A DNA stretch of 64,000 nucleotides, from assembly GCA_003248965.1 (NCBI GenBank), contig QFQU01000009.1, positions 62,001 through 126,000 on the forward strand. Direction: 5' to 3'. Source of the DNA: Brevundimonas sp. (GTDB taxonomy: Bacteria; Pseudomonadota; Alphaproteobacteria; Caulobacterales; Caulobacteraceae). The notes under the pieces are model-generated. The model had not been told where the DNA came from and did no database searches. It worked only from the letters and a program-made list of their open reading frames with translations. Both the position numbers and the translations under genes were made by a program. Below are positions 26,213 through 34,374 of this stretch, piece after piece (the stretch's first letter is position 1; the number at the start of each line of letters is the position of its first letter).

Positions 26213-26283
26213 GGAGTCCGAACAGTCCGACCAGTCCGATTTATCCGGATCGGACTGTGAAAACGGAGTCCGAACAGTCCGAC
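26213..26283. repeat. Cluster of GTCCGA repeats with a hairpin, downstream of recN
   Basis: A 19-base direct repeat occurs at 26213-26231 and 26265-26283 (GGAGTCCGAACAGTCCGAC). GTCCGA recurs at 26216, 26225 and 26234 (9-base period) and again at 26268 and 26277. Between the direct repeats a perfect 9-bp stem, CAGTCCGAT (26232-26240) with ATCGGACTG (26249-26257), has an 8-base loop. No coding function is plausible. The 234-base recN/26424 intergenic region holds nothing else clear. Confidence 0.75.
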
Positions 26284-26423
26284 TGCGTTGAAAGGATGGG
26301 ATTGTCAAAGACCGGCGGACAGTGTCGCACGGCTTTGAACCAGGGCGTGTCGAAGGCGCAGTCGCGTCTTCAGGTGATTGAAAACGCGACGCCCTTTTCG
26401 TGGCGTTGCGCGCCCAGACCGTA

Positions 26424-27329
26424 TCAGACGCCCAGGATCCAGCCTTCTTCCTGTTCGACCTTCTGGATCAGGTCGGGCGCGGCGTCCTTGGGCGGGGCGA
26501 AGGCCTTGGCCAGGTCGCCGGCTTCGTCCAGGCGGGCCAGCGCCTCGGCGGTGGTGCGGACTTGGGCCTGGTCCTTGAACTCGCCCGGTTCGGGCTTGGT
26601 CGGGAAGAGCGAGGGCCAGACCTCGACCACCAGGGCCGACAGGGGCTCCACGTCGTCAGGCGTCAGTTCGCGCCAGCCCGTGCCGAAGGGCCACACGGCG
26701 CCAGACGGACCCAGGCTGTCCAACAGGCGACGGACGGCGGGCACGCCGACCAGGGTCTGGCCGCCCACGGCGCCGGCGCCGTGCATCTGCCACACGCTCT
26801 TGGGTTGGAGACGGCCCCTGCGCGCGGCGTCCTCGGTGGCGCGGAACTCTGGGATGTCGGCGCCCGCCCCTGCGGGAGGCTTGGTGGTGGTCAGCCAGCG
26901 CTGGGCCTGTTTGGCCGGCGCGCCCCAGAAGGGCCAGGCCTCGTCCGTCATCAGCCGGTTCATCTTGGCCGCCACCTGGTAGCGGTTGTTGGTGTTGTCG
27001 GCCTTGTCCACGATGTTGGAGGCGATGAATTTCCACATCGCCTGCCACGGGGTTCCGTCCAACCCTAGGCGCGCGGCCGTGCCGGCCGGATAGCCGAAGT
27101 TGAAGTCCAGCCCCACCAGGACCCGGTCGCCGCGCTTCCTGTGATCGGCCAGGATGGAGGCCAGCAGCGCCTCGCCCTCGGCGCGCGTGGCGACGTTGTG
27201 GGTCTCGGCATAGAGGCGGAAACGCACGTCGCGCTTGGCCACGCCGATCCACAGCGAGGTGTCGCCCAGTTTCCTGGTCTCGGCGGCGGTCCAGTCGGCT
27301 ACGACATAGGCGTCGAAAAGGCGGGCCAA
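26424..27329 (-). CDS. Conserved hypothetical protein (homologues sometimes labelled cobalamin biosynthesis CbiG)
   Basis: A 301-residue soluble protein starting LARLFDAYVVADWTAAETRK at a TTG that has GGAGG five bases upstream; the longer ATG-initiated frame to 27419 has no such site. Motifs include RVLVGLDFNFGYP, YPAGTAARLG, VWPFGTGWRE and VEVWPSLFP. An RNase H-like (DUF429-type) fold is suggested by the early DxxW and later LDFxFGYP acidic positions, but this is only a guess. No cobalamin genes are nearby, so the CbiG label would be misleading. Confidence 0.75.
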   Translation of the reverse strand: MARLFDAYVVADWTAAETRKLGDTSLWIGVAKRDVRFRLYAETHNVATRAEGEALLASILADHRKRGDRVLVGLDFNFGYPAGTAARLGLDGTPWQAMWKFIASNIVDKADNTNNRYQVAAKMNRLMTDEAWPFWGAPAKQAQRWLTTTKPPAGAGADIPEFRATEDAARRGRLQPKSVWQMHGAGAVGGQTLVGVPAVRRLLDSLGPSGAVWPFGTGWRELTPDDVEPLSALVVEVWPSLFPTKPEPGEFKDQAQVRTTAEALARLDEAGDLAKAFAPPKDAAPDLIQKVEQEEGWILGV

Positions 27330-27419
27330 GGCGGCCTCCCTGAATAAAGGCTGGTCTGTAGAATGAGCGGGCGCTTCTAACGCTCCCGCGCGCGGAGCGC
27401 AAAGGGCGTTCGGCCGCAT

Positions 27420-27935
27420 TTAGCCCTTCAGCAGGGCCTCCAGATGCGACAGCCAGCGACGGCCCAGGCGCAGGGCCTCGCCGGGAGAGCCGGTCTGGGC
27501 GGGCAAGGCGGCGTCCCACAGGGCCATTTCGAACTCGGGATGGCGAGCGTCGGCGAACATGAGGCGCAGCACGACCTGTTCGGCGTCGGGGGCCATGACG
27601 TCCAGCGACTTGCGCGCCTCGCCCCGCCGGATGCGGGCCACGACGTGGCCGTCGACGATGATCTCGCCGCCCTCGACCTCTTCGAAGGCGTAGGCCAGGC
27701 CGTGGGCGCCGTTGGCCCACAGCACGACCACCTGTTCGACGTCGAAGTTCAGGGCGCAGGCGCGGCCCTCGCCTGGCGACAGGGCCTCGACCTCGGGCGG
27801 TGCGCCCAGGGCCTTCAACATGGCGCGACGCAGGCGGCGTTGCGGCTCCATCCACCAGGACAGGGCCAGCGCTAGGGTCGTCAGCACGGCGGCCGCCAGG
27901 GCGATCAGCAGAACCACCCGCAAGGCGTCGGCCAT
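27420..27935 (-). CDS. Membrane-anchored hypothetical protein
   Basis: A 171-residue protein with one N-terminal transmembrane helix (VVLLIALAAAVLTTLALAL) and a cytoplasm- or periplasm-facing domain. The domain contains CALNFDVEQVVVLW, GLAYAFEEVEGGEIIVDG and RLMFADARHPEFEMALWD. The ATG at 27935 lies five bases downstream of the xthA stop, so it is probably in one operon with xthA. The family is not recognised. Confidence 0.75.
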   Translation of the reverse strand: MADALRVVLLIALAAAVLTTLALALSWWMEPQRRLRRAMLKALGAPPEVEALSPGEGRACALNFDVEQVVVLWANGAHGLAYAFEEVEGGEIIVDGHVVARIRRGEARKSLDVMAPDAEQVVLRLMFADARHPEFEMALWDAALPAQTGSPGEALRLGRRWLSHLEALLKG

Positions 27936-27940
27936 CGGCG

Positions 27941-28738
27941 TCAGGCCTCCGCGTCCGGCGACAGGTCCAGGTCGATCACCACCGGGACGTGGTCGCTGGG
28001 CTTGTCCATGTCGCGCGCGTCGCGGTGGGTCTCGATGCCCCGGAATCGGTCGGCGGCCTGGGGCGACAGCAGGGCGAAGTCGATGCGGATGCCGTTGTTC
28101 CGCTGCCAGGCGCCGGCCTGATAGTCCCAGAAGGTGTAGGTTCCGGCCGGTTCGCCGCCGATCTCGTGCGCGTCGGCCAGGCCGAGATTCTTCAGGGCGC
28201 GGAAGGCGCGCCGGCTCTCGGGCTGGAACAGGGCGTCGCCGGTCCAGTCGGCGGGGCTCCTGGCGTCCTCGGCCTCGGGGATGACGTTGTAGTCGCCGCA
28301 CAGGGCCAGCGGCTCCTCGAACTTCAGCAGGTCCTGGGCGTGACGGTTCAGGCGGTCGAACCAGGCCAGCTTGTAGGCGAACTTCTCGGTCCCGATCGGA
28401 TTGCCGTTCGGCAGATAGATCGCCGCGACACGGACGGGGCGGGGCGCTTCGACCACAGCCTCCAGATAGCGGGCCTGATCGTCCGCATCGTCGCCCGGCA
28501 GGCCGCGCCGGACGTCGGACAGCGGGTGTTTCGACAGCAGGGCGACGCCGTTATAGGTCTTTTGCCCGTGGGTCTCGACATTGTAGCCTAGGCTCTCGAA
28601 CGCCTCGCGCGGGAATTTCTCGTCCACGCATTTGATTTCCTGGAAACAGGCGACGTCGGGGGCGGCCTGCTCCAGCCACGCCAGGACGGTGGGCAGGCGG
28701 GCGTTGACGGAGTTCACGTTCCAGGTGGCGATGCGCAT
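27941..28738 (-). CDS. xthA: Exodeoxyribonuclease III
   Basis: A 265-residue EEP-fold nuclease. Catalytic motifs are TWNVNSVNAR, FQEIKC, GVALLS, CGDYNVIPEAED, RIDFALLS and PSDHVPVVIDL. It acts as AP endonuclease and 3'-5' exonuclease in base excision repair. The ATG at 28738 was chosen because the family begins MRIATWNVNS; a longer frame upstream is not conserved-looking and crosses a terminator. Confidence 0.96.
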   Translation of the reverse strand: MRIATWNVNSVNARLPTVLAWLEQAAPDVACFQEIKCVDEKFPREAFESLGYNVETHGQKTYNGVALLSKHPLSDVRRGLPGDDADDQARYLEAVVEAPRPVRVAAIYLPNGNPIGTEKFAYKLAWFDRLNRHAQDLLKFEEPLALCGDYNVIPEAEDARSPADWTGDALFQPESRRAFRALKNLGLADAHEIGGEPAGTYTFWDYQAGAWQRNNGIRIDFALLSPQAADRFRGIETHRDARDMDKPSDHVPVVIDLDLSPDAEA

Positions 28739-28789
28739 GACGGCGACGCTAGGCTGCGTCTGCGCTTCGGAAAAGAGCGGTCGAAAAGA

Positions 28790-28821
28790 AAAGGGCCGCC
28801 GGATCTCTCCGACGGCCCTTT
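28790..28821 (-). terminator. Terminator of the 28843-29772 gene (possibly bidirectional)
   Basis: AAAGGGCCG (28790-28798) pairs with CGGCCCTTT (28813-28821), with three further inner pairs after one mismatch and a 6-base loop. On the minus strand it is followed by TTCTTTTC. The A/T-flanked stem would also work on the plus strand. Confidence 0.85.
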
Positions 28822-28842
28822 CGGCTTTGGATGGACGGGCCC

Positions 28843-29772
28843 CTAGAGGCGGCCGCCCGAGGCCGGCGCGGGCGCGGCGGCCGGGGCCGGCGTCAGCTTG
28901 CAGCCGCCGCCGATCTGCTGGGCGGTGGCGCAGGGATAGATCTGCTGGACGGCGTTCTGGTCGTTGAGGCGGGCGATGACGCCGTCGGCGCCGTCGCACT
29001 TGGCTTCGTAGAAGACGCCGTTGGCGTTGCGACCCATCAGACGCGCCTCGGTCACATTGCACGAAGCGGCGGGCGAACCGGCCAGCCATGTCTTCACCGA
29101 GGCGGCGATTTCGCCCGTGGTCGTGAACCGGCAAGTTCCACTCTCGGCGAGGACCTGAATGCAGGCGGTCTTGGTCCAGGCGTTGTTGATCTTCTTGATC
29201 CAGTAACCCTGGTCCCCGGAACAGCCGACCTCGTAGACCACAGCGTCGTCATTGGACTTGCCCACTACCGCGACCTGGTCGACCGTGCAGGGCACGCCGG
29301 CCTGCTGGGCGTATTCGCGCAGGAATTTCTGGGTGTCCTGGTTCGCGGGGATCGTGCATTGCGGGCCGACGGCGGCCTCCGGGTTCGCCGCGCGGGCGGT
29401 CGTCGCCGTATGGGCCAGAAGCACGCAATCCGTCGCCAGCGGGGGCGTCTTCGTCTCGATCAGATAGCCGGGGCCCGCTGCACAGGCCACTTCGTAGATG
29501 GAGGTCTTCTCGGCGGTCGTGCCAAGCAGCTTGGCCTCGGAGACCTGGCAGCCCGTCTGGGCCAGGGTGGCCTGTTCCTGCGCGGCGGCGGTGATCTGTT
29601 CCGGAGTCATCTGCGGGGCTCTGTCGCGGCTACGGCCCATGCGGGCGTTGCCAGAGCCGCGAGTGGCGTTTTCCCGAGGATCGTCCGGGCGGGTCTGAGC
29701 GGCGGCCGGAACGACCGTTGCGGCGCCGATGGCGAGAACCGCAAGGGTGACGGCGGCGATGGAGAGCTTCAT
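28843..29772 (-). CDS. Secreted cysteine-rich protein with three internal repeats
   Basis: A 309-residue protein with a Sec signal peptide ending VVPAAAQ. A short Arg-rich spacer is followed by three copies of a unit of about 75-80 residues. Each unit contains C-x-V, a YE(V/A)xC strand, a G-Y/I turn and two further cysteines (examples: IYEVACAAGPGYLIE, VYEVGCSGDQGYWIK, FYEAKCDGADGVIAR). Twelve cysteines in regular positions suggest disulfides in the periplasm or outside the cell. The ATG at 29772 fits the signal peptide. The family is not known to me. Confidence 0.82.
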   Translation of the reverse strand: MKLSIAAVTLAVLAIGAATVVPAAAQTRPDDPRENATRGSGNARMGRSRDRAPQMTPEQITAAAQEQATLAQTGCQVSEAKLLGTTAEKTSIYEVACAAGPGYLIETKTPPLATDCVLLAHTATTARAANPEAAVGPQCTIPANQDTQKFLREYAQQAGVPCTVDQVAVVGKSNDDAVVYEVGCSGDQGYWIKKINNAWTKTACIQVLAESGTCRFTTTGEIAASVKTWLAGSPAASCNVTEARLMGRNANGVFYEAKCDGADGVIARLNDQNAVQQIYPCATAQQIGGGCKLTPAPAAAPAPASGGRL

Positions 29773-29900
29773 GAAGAACACCTCGAGGACTGTGTCTGCG
29801 TATGAGATCGTGTGGCGCTCCAACATGGCCGGGTCAAGGCATGGCTGGACGTGGAGGCGTGATACGGCCTAGAGTTCGTCCGTTGTTATTGGAGACGGAC

Positions 29901-30980
29901 TTGGCCGACGGCGCGACGCAGACCACGAAGGATGGGCGGGGCCTGACCTATCCGGGGCCGGCGGTTCCGGCCCCCGGCGAGGCTGTGGAGGTGGCGCGGG
30001 GCGTGTTGTGGCTGCGGTTCGCCCTGCCGTTTCAACTGGATCATGTGAACGCCTACGCCCTAGCCGACGGGGACGGCTGGACCGTGGTCGATACGGGGCT
30101 GAGGACGCGCGAGGCGACGGCGGCCTGGGAGGCGGCGCTGGAGGGGCCGCTGGGCGGGCGGCCGGTGCGACGGGTGATCTGCACCCACATGCATCCAGAT
30201 CACATCGGCCTGGCGGGTTGGCTGTGCGAGCGGTCGGGCGCGCCGCTGTGGATGTCGCGGCTGGAATATGTGACGGCGCGGATGCTGATGGCCGAAGAGG
30301 CGGGCGACGCCCCGGCGGACGGCGAGGTCTTCTATCGCGCAGCGGGCTGGAGCGAGGCGCAGATCGCGCGCTGGCGCGACGACTACGGCGGGTTCGGCAA
30401 GGGGGTGGCCCCCATGCCCCGCAGCTATCGCCGGCTGTCCGAAGGCGAGGTGGTGCGGATCGGCGAGGACGACTGGACCGTGGTGGTCGGATCGGGCCAC
30501 AGCCCCGAGCATGTCTGCCTGTGGCGGCGCTCTGACGGGGTCTTCCTGTCGGGGGATCAGATCCTGCCGCGTATCTCCTCCAATGTGTCGGTGTGGTCGA
30601 CGGAGCCGGAGGCCGATCCCCTGGGCGACTGGATGGCGTCGCTGGACCGGCTGGCGGGCCTGCTGCCGGCCGAGACCTATGTGCTGCCGGCGCATGGAGA
30701 GCCGTTCACGGGCGTGCAGGCGCGGCTGGAGGCGCTGAAGCGCGGACACGAGGTCGCGCTGAAACGGCTTGAGCGGACGTTGCGTCAACCGTCTAGGGTG
30801 ATCGACGGCTTCCCGGCCGTCTTCGGAAGGGCGGTCGGCGACGGGGTGTTGGGCATGGCCACGGGCGAGGCCCAGGCGCACCTGAACTATCTGGAACGAC
30901 GCGGGCGGATCACACGCACGCGCGACACCGACGGCGTCGACTGGTGGTCGGCCGTCGCAACGGAGGAGGAGACGCCATGA
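29901..30980 (+). CDS. Metallo-beta-lactamase fold hydrolase
   Basis: A 359-residue MBL-fold protein. Metal-binding motifs are THMHPDHIG (about 95-103), GSGHSPEH, GDQILPRIS and a final His in LPAHGEPF. A C-terminal helical extension resembles the winged-helix tail of LACTB2-like thioesterases and hydrolases. I chose the TTG at 29901, with GGAG at 29891-29894 six bases upstream; the more upstream ATG at 29802 lies in the divergent promoter region. It overlaps the following enoyl-CoA hydratase gene by ATGA, suggesting a thioester or fatty-acyl role. Confidence 0.85.
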   Translation: MADGATQTTKDGRGLTYPGPAVPAPGEAVEVARGVLWLRFALPFQLDHVNAYALADGDGWTVVDTGLRTREATAAWEAALEGPLGGRPVRRVICTHMHPDHIGLAGWLCERSGAPLWMSRLEYVTARMLMAEEAGDAPADGEVFYRAAGWSEAQIARWRDDYGGFGKGVAPMPRSYRRLSEGEVVRIGEDDWTVVVGSGHSPEHVCLWRRSDGVFLSGDQILPRISSNVSVWSTEPEADPLGDWMASLDRLAGLLPAETYVLPAHGEPFTGVQARLEALKRGHEVALKRLERTLRQPSRVIDGFPAVFGRAVGDGVLGMATGEAQAHLNYLERRGRITRTRDTDGVDWWSAVATEEETP

Positions 30981-31750
30981 GCGACCATATCCGCACCGCG
31001 CTGGCCGACGGCGTCCTGACGGTGACGCTGGACCGGGCCGACAAGAAGAATGCGATCACCCAGGCCATGTATGCGGCCCTGGCCGAGGCGACCGAGCGGG
31101 CGCGCACCGACGATGCGGTGCGGGTGCTGCTGCTGCGCGGCGAGGGCGACAGTTTCTCGGCCGGCAACGACATTCAGGACTTCATTTCGCTGGGGTCGCA
31201 GAGCGCGGGGCCGGGCGACATGCCGGTGTTCCGGTTCCTCAAGGCGCTGACCGACCTGGACAAGCCGGCGGTGGCGGCAGTGAAGGGGCGGGCCGTGGGC
31301 ATCGGCCTGACCATGCTGCTGCACTGCGACCTTGTGGTGGTGGCCGAGGACGCCCTGCTGTCCGTGCCTTTCGTCAATCTGGCCCTGGCGCCCGAGGCGG
31401 CGTCCAGCCTGCTGCTGCCGGCGACCATCGGTCATCAGCGGGCGTTCGAACTGTTCGCCCTGGGCGAGCCGCTGGACGGCCGCACGGCCCTGGCCTGGGG
31501 GCTGGCGAACCGGGCGGTTCCGGCCGACCAGGTCGAGACGACGGCGGCGGAACTGGCGGCCAAGGTGGCGGCGCGGGCCCCGAATTCGATCCGCAAGACC
31601 AAGCGGCTGATGCGCGACGCCGAGGGGCTGTGGGCCCTGATGCAGCGCGAGGGCGAGGCCTTCGGATCGCAGATGAGCAGTCCCGAGGCGATGGAGGCCT
31701 TCATGGCCTTCAGCCAGAAGCGGGCGCCGGACTTTTCCAAGGCGGGCTGA
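30977..31750 (+). CDS. Enoyl-CoA hydratase/isomerase family protein
   Basis: A 257-residue crotonase-fold protein. The oxyanion-hole segments are FSAGNDIQDF and KGRAVGIGLTMLLHCDLVV, followed by LSVPFVNLALAPEA and the usual APNSIRKTKRLMR helix. It probably hydrates or isomerises an acyl-CoA in beta-oxidation; the exact substrate is unknown. It is translationally coupled to the upstream MBL-fold gene. Confidence 0.9.
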   Translation: MSDHIRTALADGVLTVTLDRADKKNAITQAMYAALAEATERARTDDAVRVLLLRGEGDSFSAGNDIQDFISLGSQSAGPGDMPVFRFLKALTDLDKPAVAAVKGRAVGIGLTMLLHCDLVVVAEDALLSVPFVNLALAPEAASSLLLPATIGHQRAFELFALGEPLDGRTALAWGLANRAVPADQVETTAAELAAKVAARAPNSIRKTKRLMRDAEGLWALMQREGEAFGSQMSSPEAMEAFMAFSQKRAPDFSKAG

Positions 31751-31822
31751 GCCGCTTCATCCGACCTTGACTTGAATTCGCACCCCGGTTGGGTCTAGTG
31801 CGCGCGCCTTCCCGGAGCGCCG

Positions 31823-32320
31823 ATGTCGCACGCCCTTGCCCTGACCACGGCTGATCGCCGGATCGACGCCGAGACCCCGGCCGACGCCGCCGGCGTGGCC
31901 GCCCTGGTCGCCGCAGCCTTCGGGCCGGGCCGGTTCGCCAAGACGGCCGAGCGGCTGCGCGAAGGGTCGAACTGGCGCGTCGGCTTTGTGGCGCGCGACG
32001 AGGCGGCGGTGATCGGCTCGGTGCGGCTGTGGCCCATCCGGGTCGGAGAGACGCCGGCCCTGTTCCTGGGGCCTATCGCCGTGGACGCCACGCGACGCAG
32101 CGGCGGACTGGGCGCCGAACTGGTCGAGGCCTGCCTGGAGCGGGCGAGGACGCTGGATGTCGGCGGCGTGCTGCTGGTCGGGGACGCCGCCTATTTCGAA
32201 CGATTCGGCTTTCGCCCCGCGCCGGAAGCGGTCCTGCCCGGACCGGTGGATCGTCGTCGGGTGATGTGGCTGGCCGCGCGCGACGCCGAGGCGAAAGGAC
32301 CTGTGCGGATCGACCGCTGA
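31823..32320 (+). CDS. GNAT-family N-acetyltransferase
   Basis: A 165-residue protein with the GNAT core: AAVIGSVRLWPIRVG, LFLGPIAVDATRRSGGLGAELVEACLERA (the acetyl-CoA loop RSGGLGAEL) and YFERFGFRPAP. It resembles the YhbS-type small acetyltransferases. GGAG precedes the ATG. The substrate is unknown. Confidence 0.88.
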   Translation: MSHALALTTADRRIDAETPADAAGVAALVAAAFGPGRFAKTAERLREGSNWRVGFVARDEAAVIGSVRLWPIRVGETPALFLGPIAVDATRRSGGLGAELVEACLERARTLDVGGVLLVGDAAYFERFGFRPAPEAVLPGPVDRRRVMWLAARDAEAKGPVRIDR

Positions 32321-32424
32321 CGGATTTGCGCTGGATCAAGGCGCGGCCGATCAGGTGCGCGCATGCCCCGCACGACGCCGGATATCGGCCGCATGAGGCG
32401 GCCTGGACGTCGGGGATACTGCAA

Positions 32425-33081
32425 GTGAACGCCTTCAAGACCCTTATGCTGGCCGCCGCTGCGGCCGTGCTGGCCACGCCGGCCCTGGCCCAGAGCGACA
32501 AGGCCTGGACCGTCCCGCGCGCCGGCGACTGGATCGTGACCGGACGGGTGACGGACGTCTTCTCTCAGGCCGACGACGCCATCAAGACCGCCGCCGCCGC
32601 CGACACCGGCCTACATGTCGATGTGGGCGACAGCGTGATGCCGACGCTGGGCTTCACCTATTTCCTGACCGACCATCTGGCGGTCGAGGCGATCCTGGGC
32701 GCGACCAAGCACGAGATTCGCGCCCAGGGCGGGACGACCGATGTGGCGGTGCACGAGACCTGGGTCCTGCCGCCGGTCGTGACCCTGCAGTACCGACCGC
32801 TGACCGAGGGAAGGTTCAGCCCCTATGTCGGCGCCGGGGTGAACTACATGGTCTTCTTCGACGGCAAGGATCAGAACAATTTCAAGGTGAAGCTGGACGA
32901 CGGCTTCGGCTACGCCCTGCAGGCCGGGGCTGACCTAGGGCTGAAAGGGCCGTGGAGCCTGAACATCGATGTCAAGAAGGTGTGGTTCAAGACCGACGCC
33001 GACATCAACGACGGCGCCATGAACAGCGACGTGCACCTGGACCCCTGGGTCGTGTCGGTGGGCGTGGGCCGCAAGTTCTGA
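32425..33081 (+). CDS. OmpW-family outer membrane protein
   Basis: A 218-residue protein with a signal peptide (TPALAQ) and an eight-stranded OmpW-type barrel. Motifs are GDWIVTGRVTDV, PTLGFTYFLTDHLAVEAILG, TLQYRPL, SPYVGAGVNYMVFF and the C-terminal aromatic GVGRKF. The start is the GTG at 32425, with GGGGA upstream. OmpW proteins form narrow pores for small hydrophobic or charged compounds. Confidence 0.93.
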   Translation: MNAFKTLMLAAAAAVLATPALAQSDKAWTVPRAGDWIVTGRVTDVFSQADDAIKTAAAADTGLHVDVGDSVMPTLGFTYFLTDHLAVEAILGATKHEIRAQGGTTDVAVHETWVLPPVVTLQYRPLTEGRFSPYVGAGVNYMVFFDGKDQNNFKVKLDDGFGYALQAGADLGLKGPWSLNIDVKKVWFKTDADINDGAMNSDVHLDPWVVSVGVGRKF

Positions 33082-33151
33082 CGACGCCGCCGTAAGGGCG
33101 ACGACGGCGCGCGGGGTGACGAACCGGCCCCGCGCGCCTAAGTCTTCGTCC

Positions 33152-33715
33152 ATGACGGATCAGACTTCGAACGGCGGATTGTCGGCGGTGGCCAAGGCCG
33201 CGAACCAGGCGGCGCTACAGGCGCCGGGGCGCGGCCTGCCGCCCGTGCATCTGTGGAATCCCGAACACTGCGGCGACATCGACATCGTGATCCGCCGCGA
33301 CGGGGTGTGGATGCACGAAGGATCGCCCATCGGCCGCAAGGAACTGGTGCGGCTGTTCTCGACCGTCCTGAGGAAGGACCCGGACGGCTATCATCTGGTC
33401 ACGCCGGTCGAGAAGCTGAAGATCGCGGTCGAGGACCTGCCCTTCCGGGCCGTGGCGGTCGAGCGGGACGGCGACGACCTGGTGTTCACCACCGATGTCG
33501 GGGATGTGGCTCGGGCCGGGGCGGACGATCCCATCGTGGTCGAGACCGATCCCGAGACGGGCGAGCCGGCGCCGCGCGTCCATGTGCGGCGCGGACTGTG
33601 GGCGCGGATCGCGCGGCCGGTCTTTTACGAACTGGTCGAGATGGCCGAGGCGGAGAACGGGCGGATGGTTGTTCGTTCGGGCGGCGAGACCTTTTCCCTG
33701 GGCGCGGTCGCATGA
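33152..33715 (+). CDS. DUF1285-family protein
   Basis: A 187-residue protein containing LPPVHLWNPEHCGDIDIVIRRDG (seen as HLWNPEHCGDIDI), WMHEGSPIGRKELVRLFSTVLRKD and YHLVTPVEK. These are typical of DUF1285 proteins. The stop overlaps the NUDIX gene start (ATGA). The order DUF1285-NUDIX-CCA enzyme recurs in alphaproteobacteria as far as I recall. The biochemical role is unknown. Confidence 0.9.
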   Translation: MTDQTSNGGLSAVAKAANQAALQAPGRGLPPVHLWNPEHCGDIDIVIRRDGVWMHEGSPIGRKELVRLFSTVLRKDPDGYHLVTPVEKLKIAVEDLPFRAVAVERDGDDLVFTTDVGDVARAGADDPIVVETDPETGEPAPRVHVRRGLWARIARPVFYELVEMAEAENGRMVVRSGGETFSLGAVA

Positions 33716-34374
33716 GCCTGGAGACGTTGAAGACGCGGCTGGCGGAACGGCTGGAGCCGGTGAACGGCTGGCGGCCCGATCTGACGGCCCACCGATCGGA
33801 CTTCGACCTGAACCCCAAGGCCGCGCGCACGGTCAAGGACCTGCGGCCGGCGGCGGTTCTGATTCCCGTGATCGCGCGGCCCGAGGGGGCGACGGTGCTG
33901 CTGACCCGGCGGGCCGACACCCTGGCGCGGCACACGGGCCAGATCGCCTTTCCGGGCGGGCGGCTGGACCCGGGCGAGACGGCGGTTCAGGCGGCCCTGC
34001 GCGAAGCGGACGAGGAGGTGGCGCTGGAGCCGAAGGCGGTCGAGGTGCTGGGCCTGTCGGACGCCTATGAGACGGGGACCGGGTTTCTGGTCACGCCGGT
34101 GATCGGCTGGCTCGACCGCCCGCCCTTGACCACGCCTTCGCCCGACGAGGTGGCCGAGGTGTTCGAGACGCCTTGGGACTTTCTGATGGATGCGGCCAAC
34201 CATCGGCGCGACTTCTACGATCTGGACGAAGGGCTGCGGCGCTGGTTCTGGGCCATGCCGTGGGGCGAACGCTACATCTGGGGCGTGACGGCGGGCATTC
34301 TCAAGGGGCTGCACGCCCGGCTGTACGGCGACGAGGCCCAGCCGGTCGCGGCGGCCGACGAGGACGCGGCGTGA
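33712..34374 (+). CDS. NUDIX hydrolase, probable CoA pyrophosphatase
   Basis: A 220-residue protein with the NUDIX box at about residues 82-104 (G-x5-E-x7-REAxEE-x-A, seen as GGRLDPGET followed by READEEVAL). It is preceded by the NudL-type LTRRADTLARHTGQIAFPGG, here HTGQIAFPGG. Such enzymes cleave CoA or acyl-CoA to phosphopantetheine and ADP. It is overlapped by ATGA upstream and GTGA downstream, so DUF1285, NUDIX and CCA-adding enzyme form one operon. Confidence 0.9.
   Translation: MSLETLKTRLAERLEPVNGWRPDLTAHRSDFDLNPKAARTVKDLRPAAVLIPVIARPEGATVLLTRRADTLARHTGQIAFPGGRLDPGETAVQAALREADEEVALEPKAVEVLGLSDAYETGTGFLVTPVIGWLDRPPLTTPSPDEVAEVFETPWDFLMDAANHRRDFYDLDEGLRRWFWAMPWGERYIWGVTAGILKGLHARLYGDEAQPVAAADEDAA

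Noticed and set aside
26213..26283. CRISPR-like array
   Set aside because: Units are 6-19 bases with irregular spacing, there are no spacers of constant length and no cas genes.
26391..26415. Terminator hairpin GCGACGCC...GGCGTTGC near the end of the 26424 gene
   Set aside because: The stem has a wobble pair and no U-run follows on either strand at the right distance.
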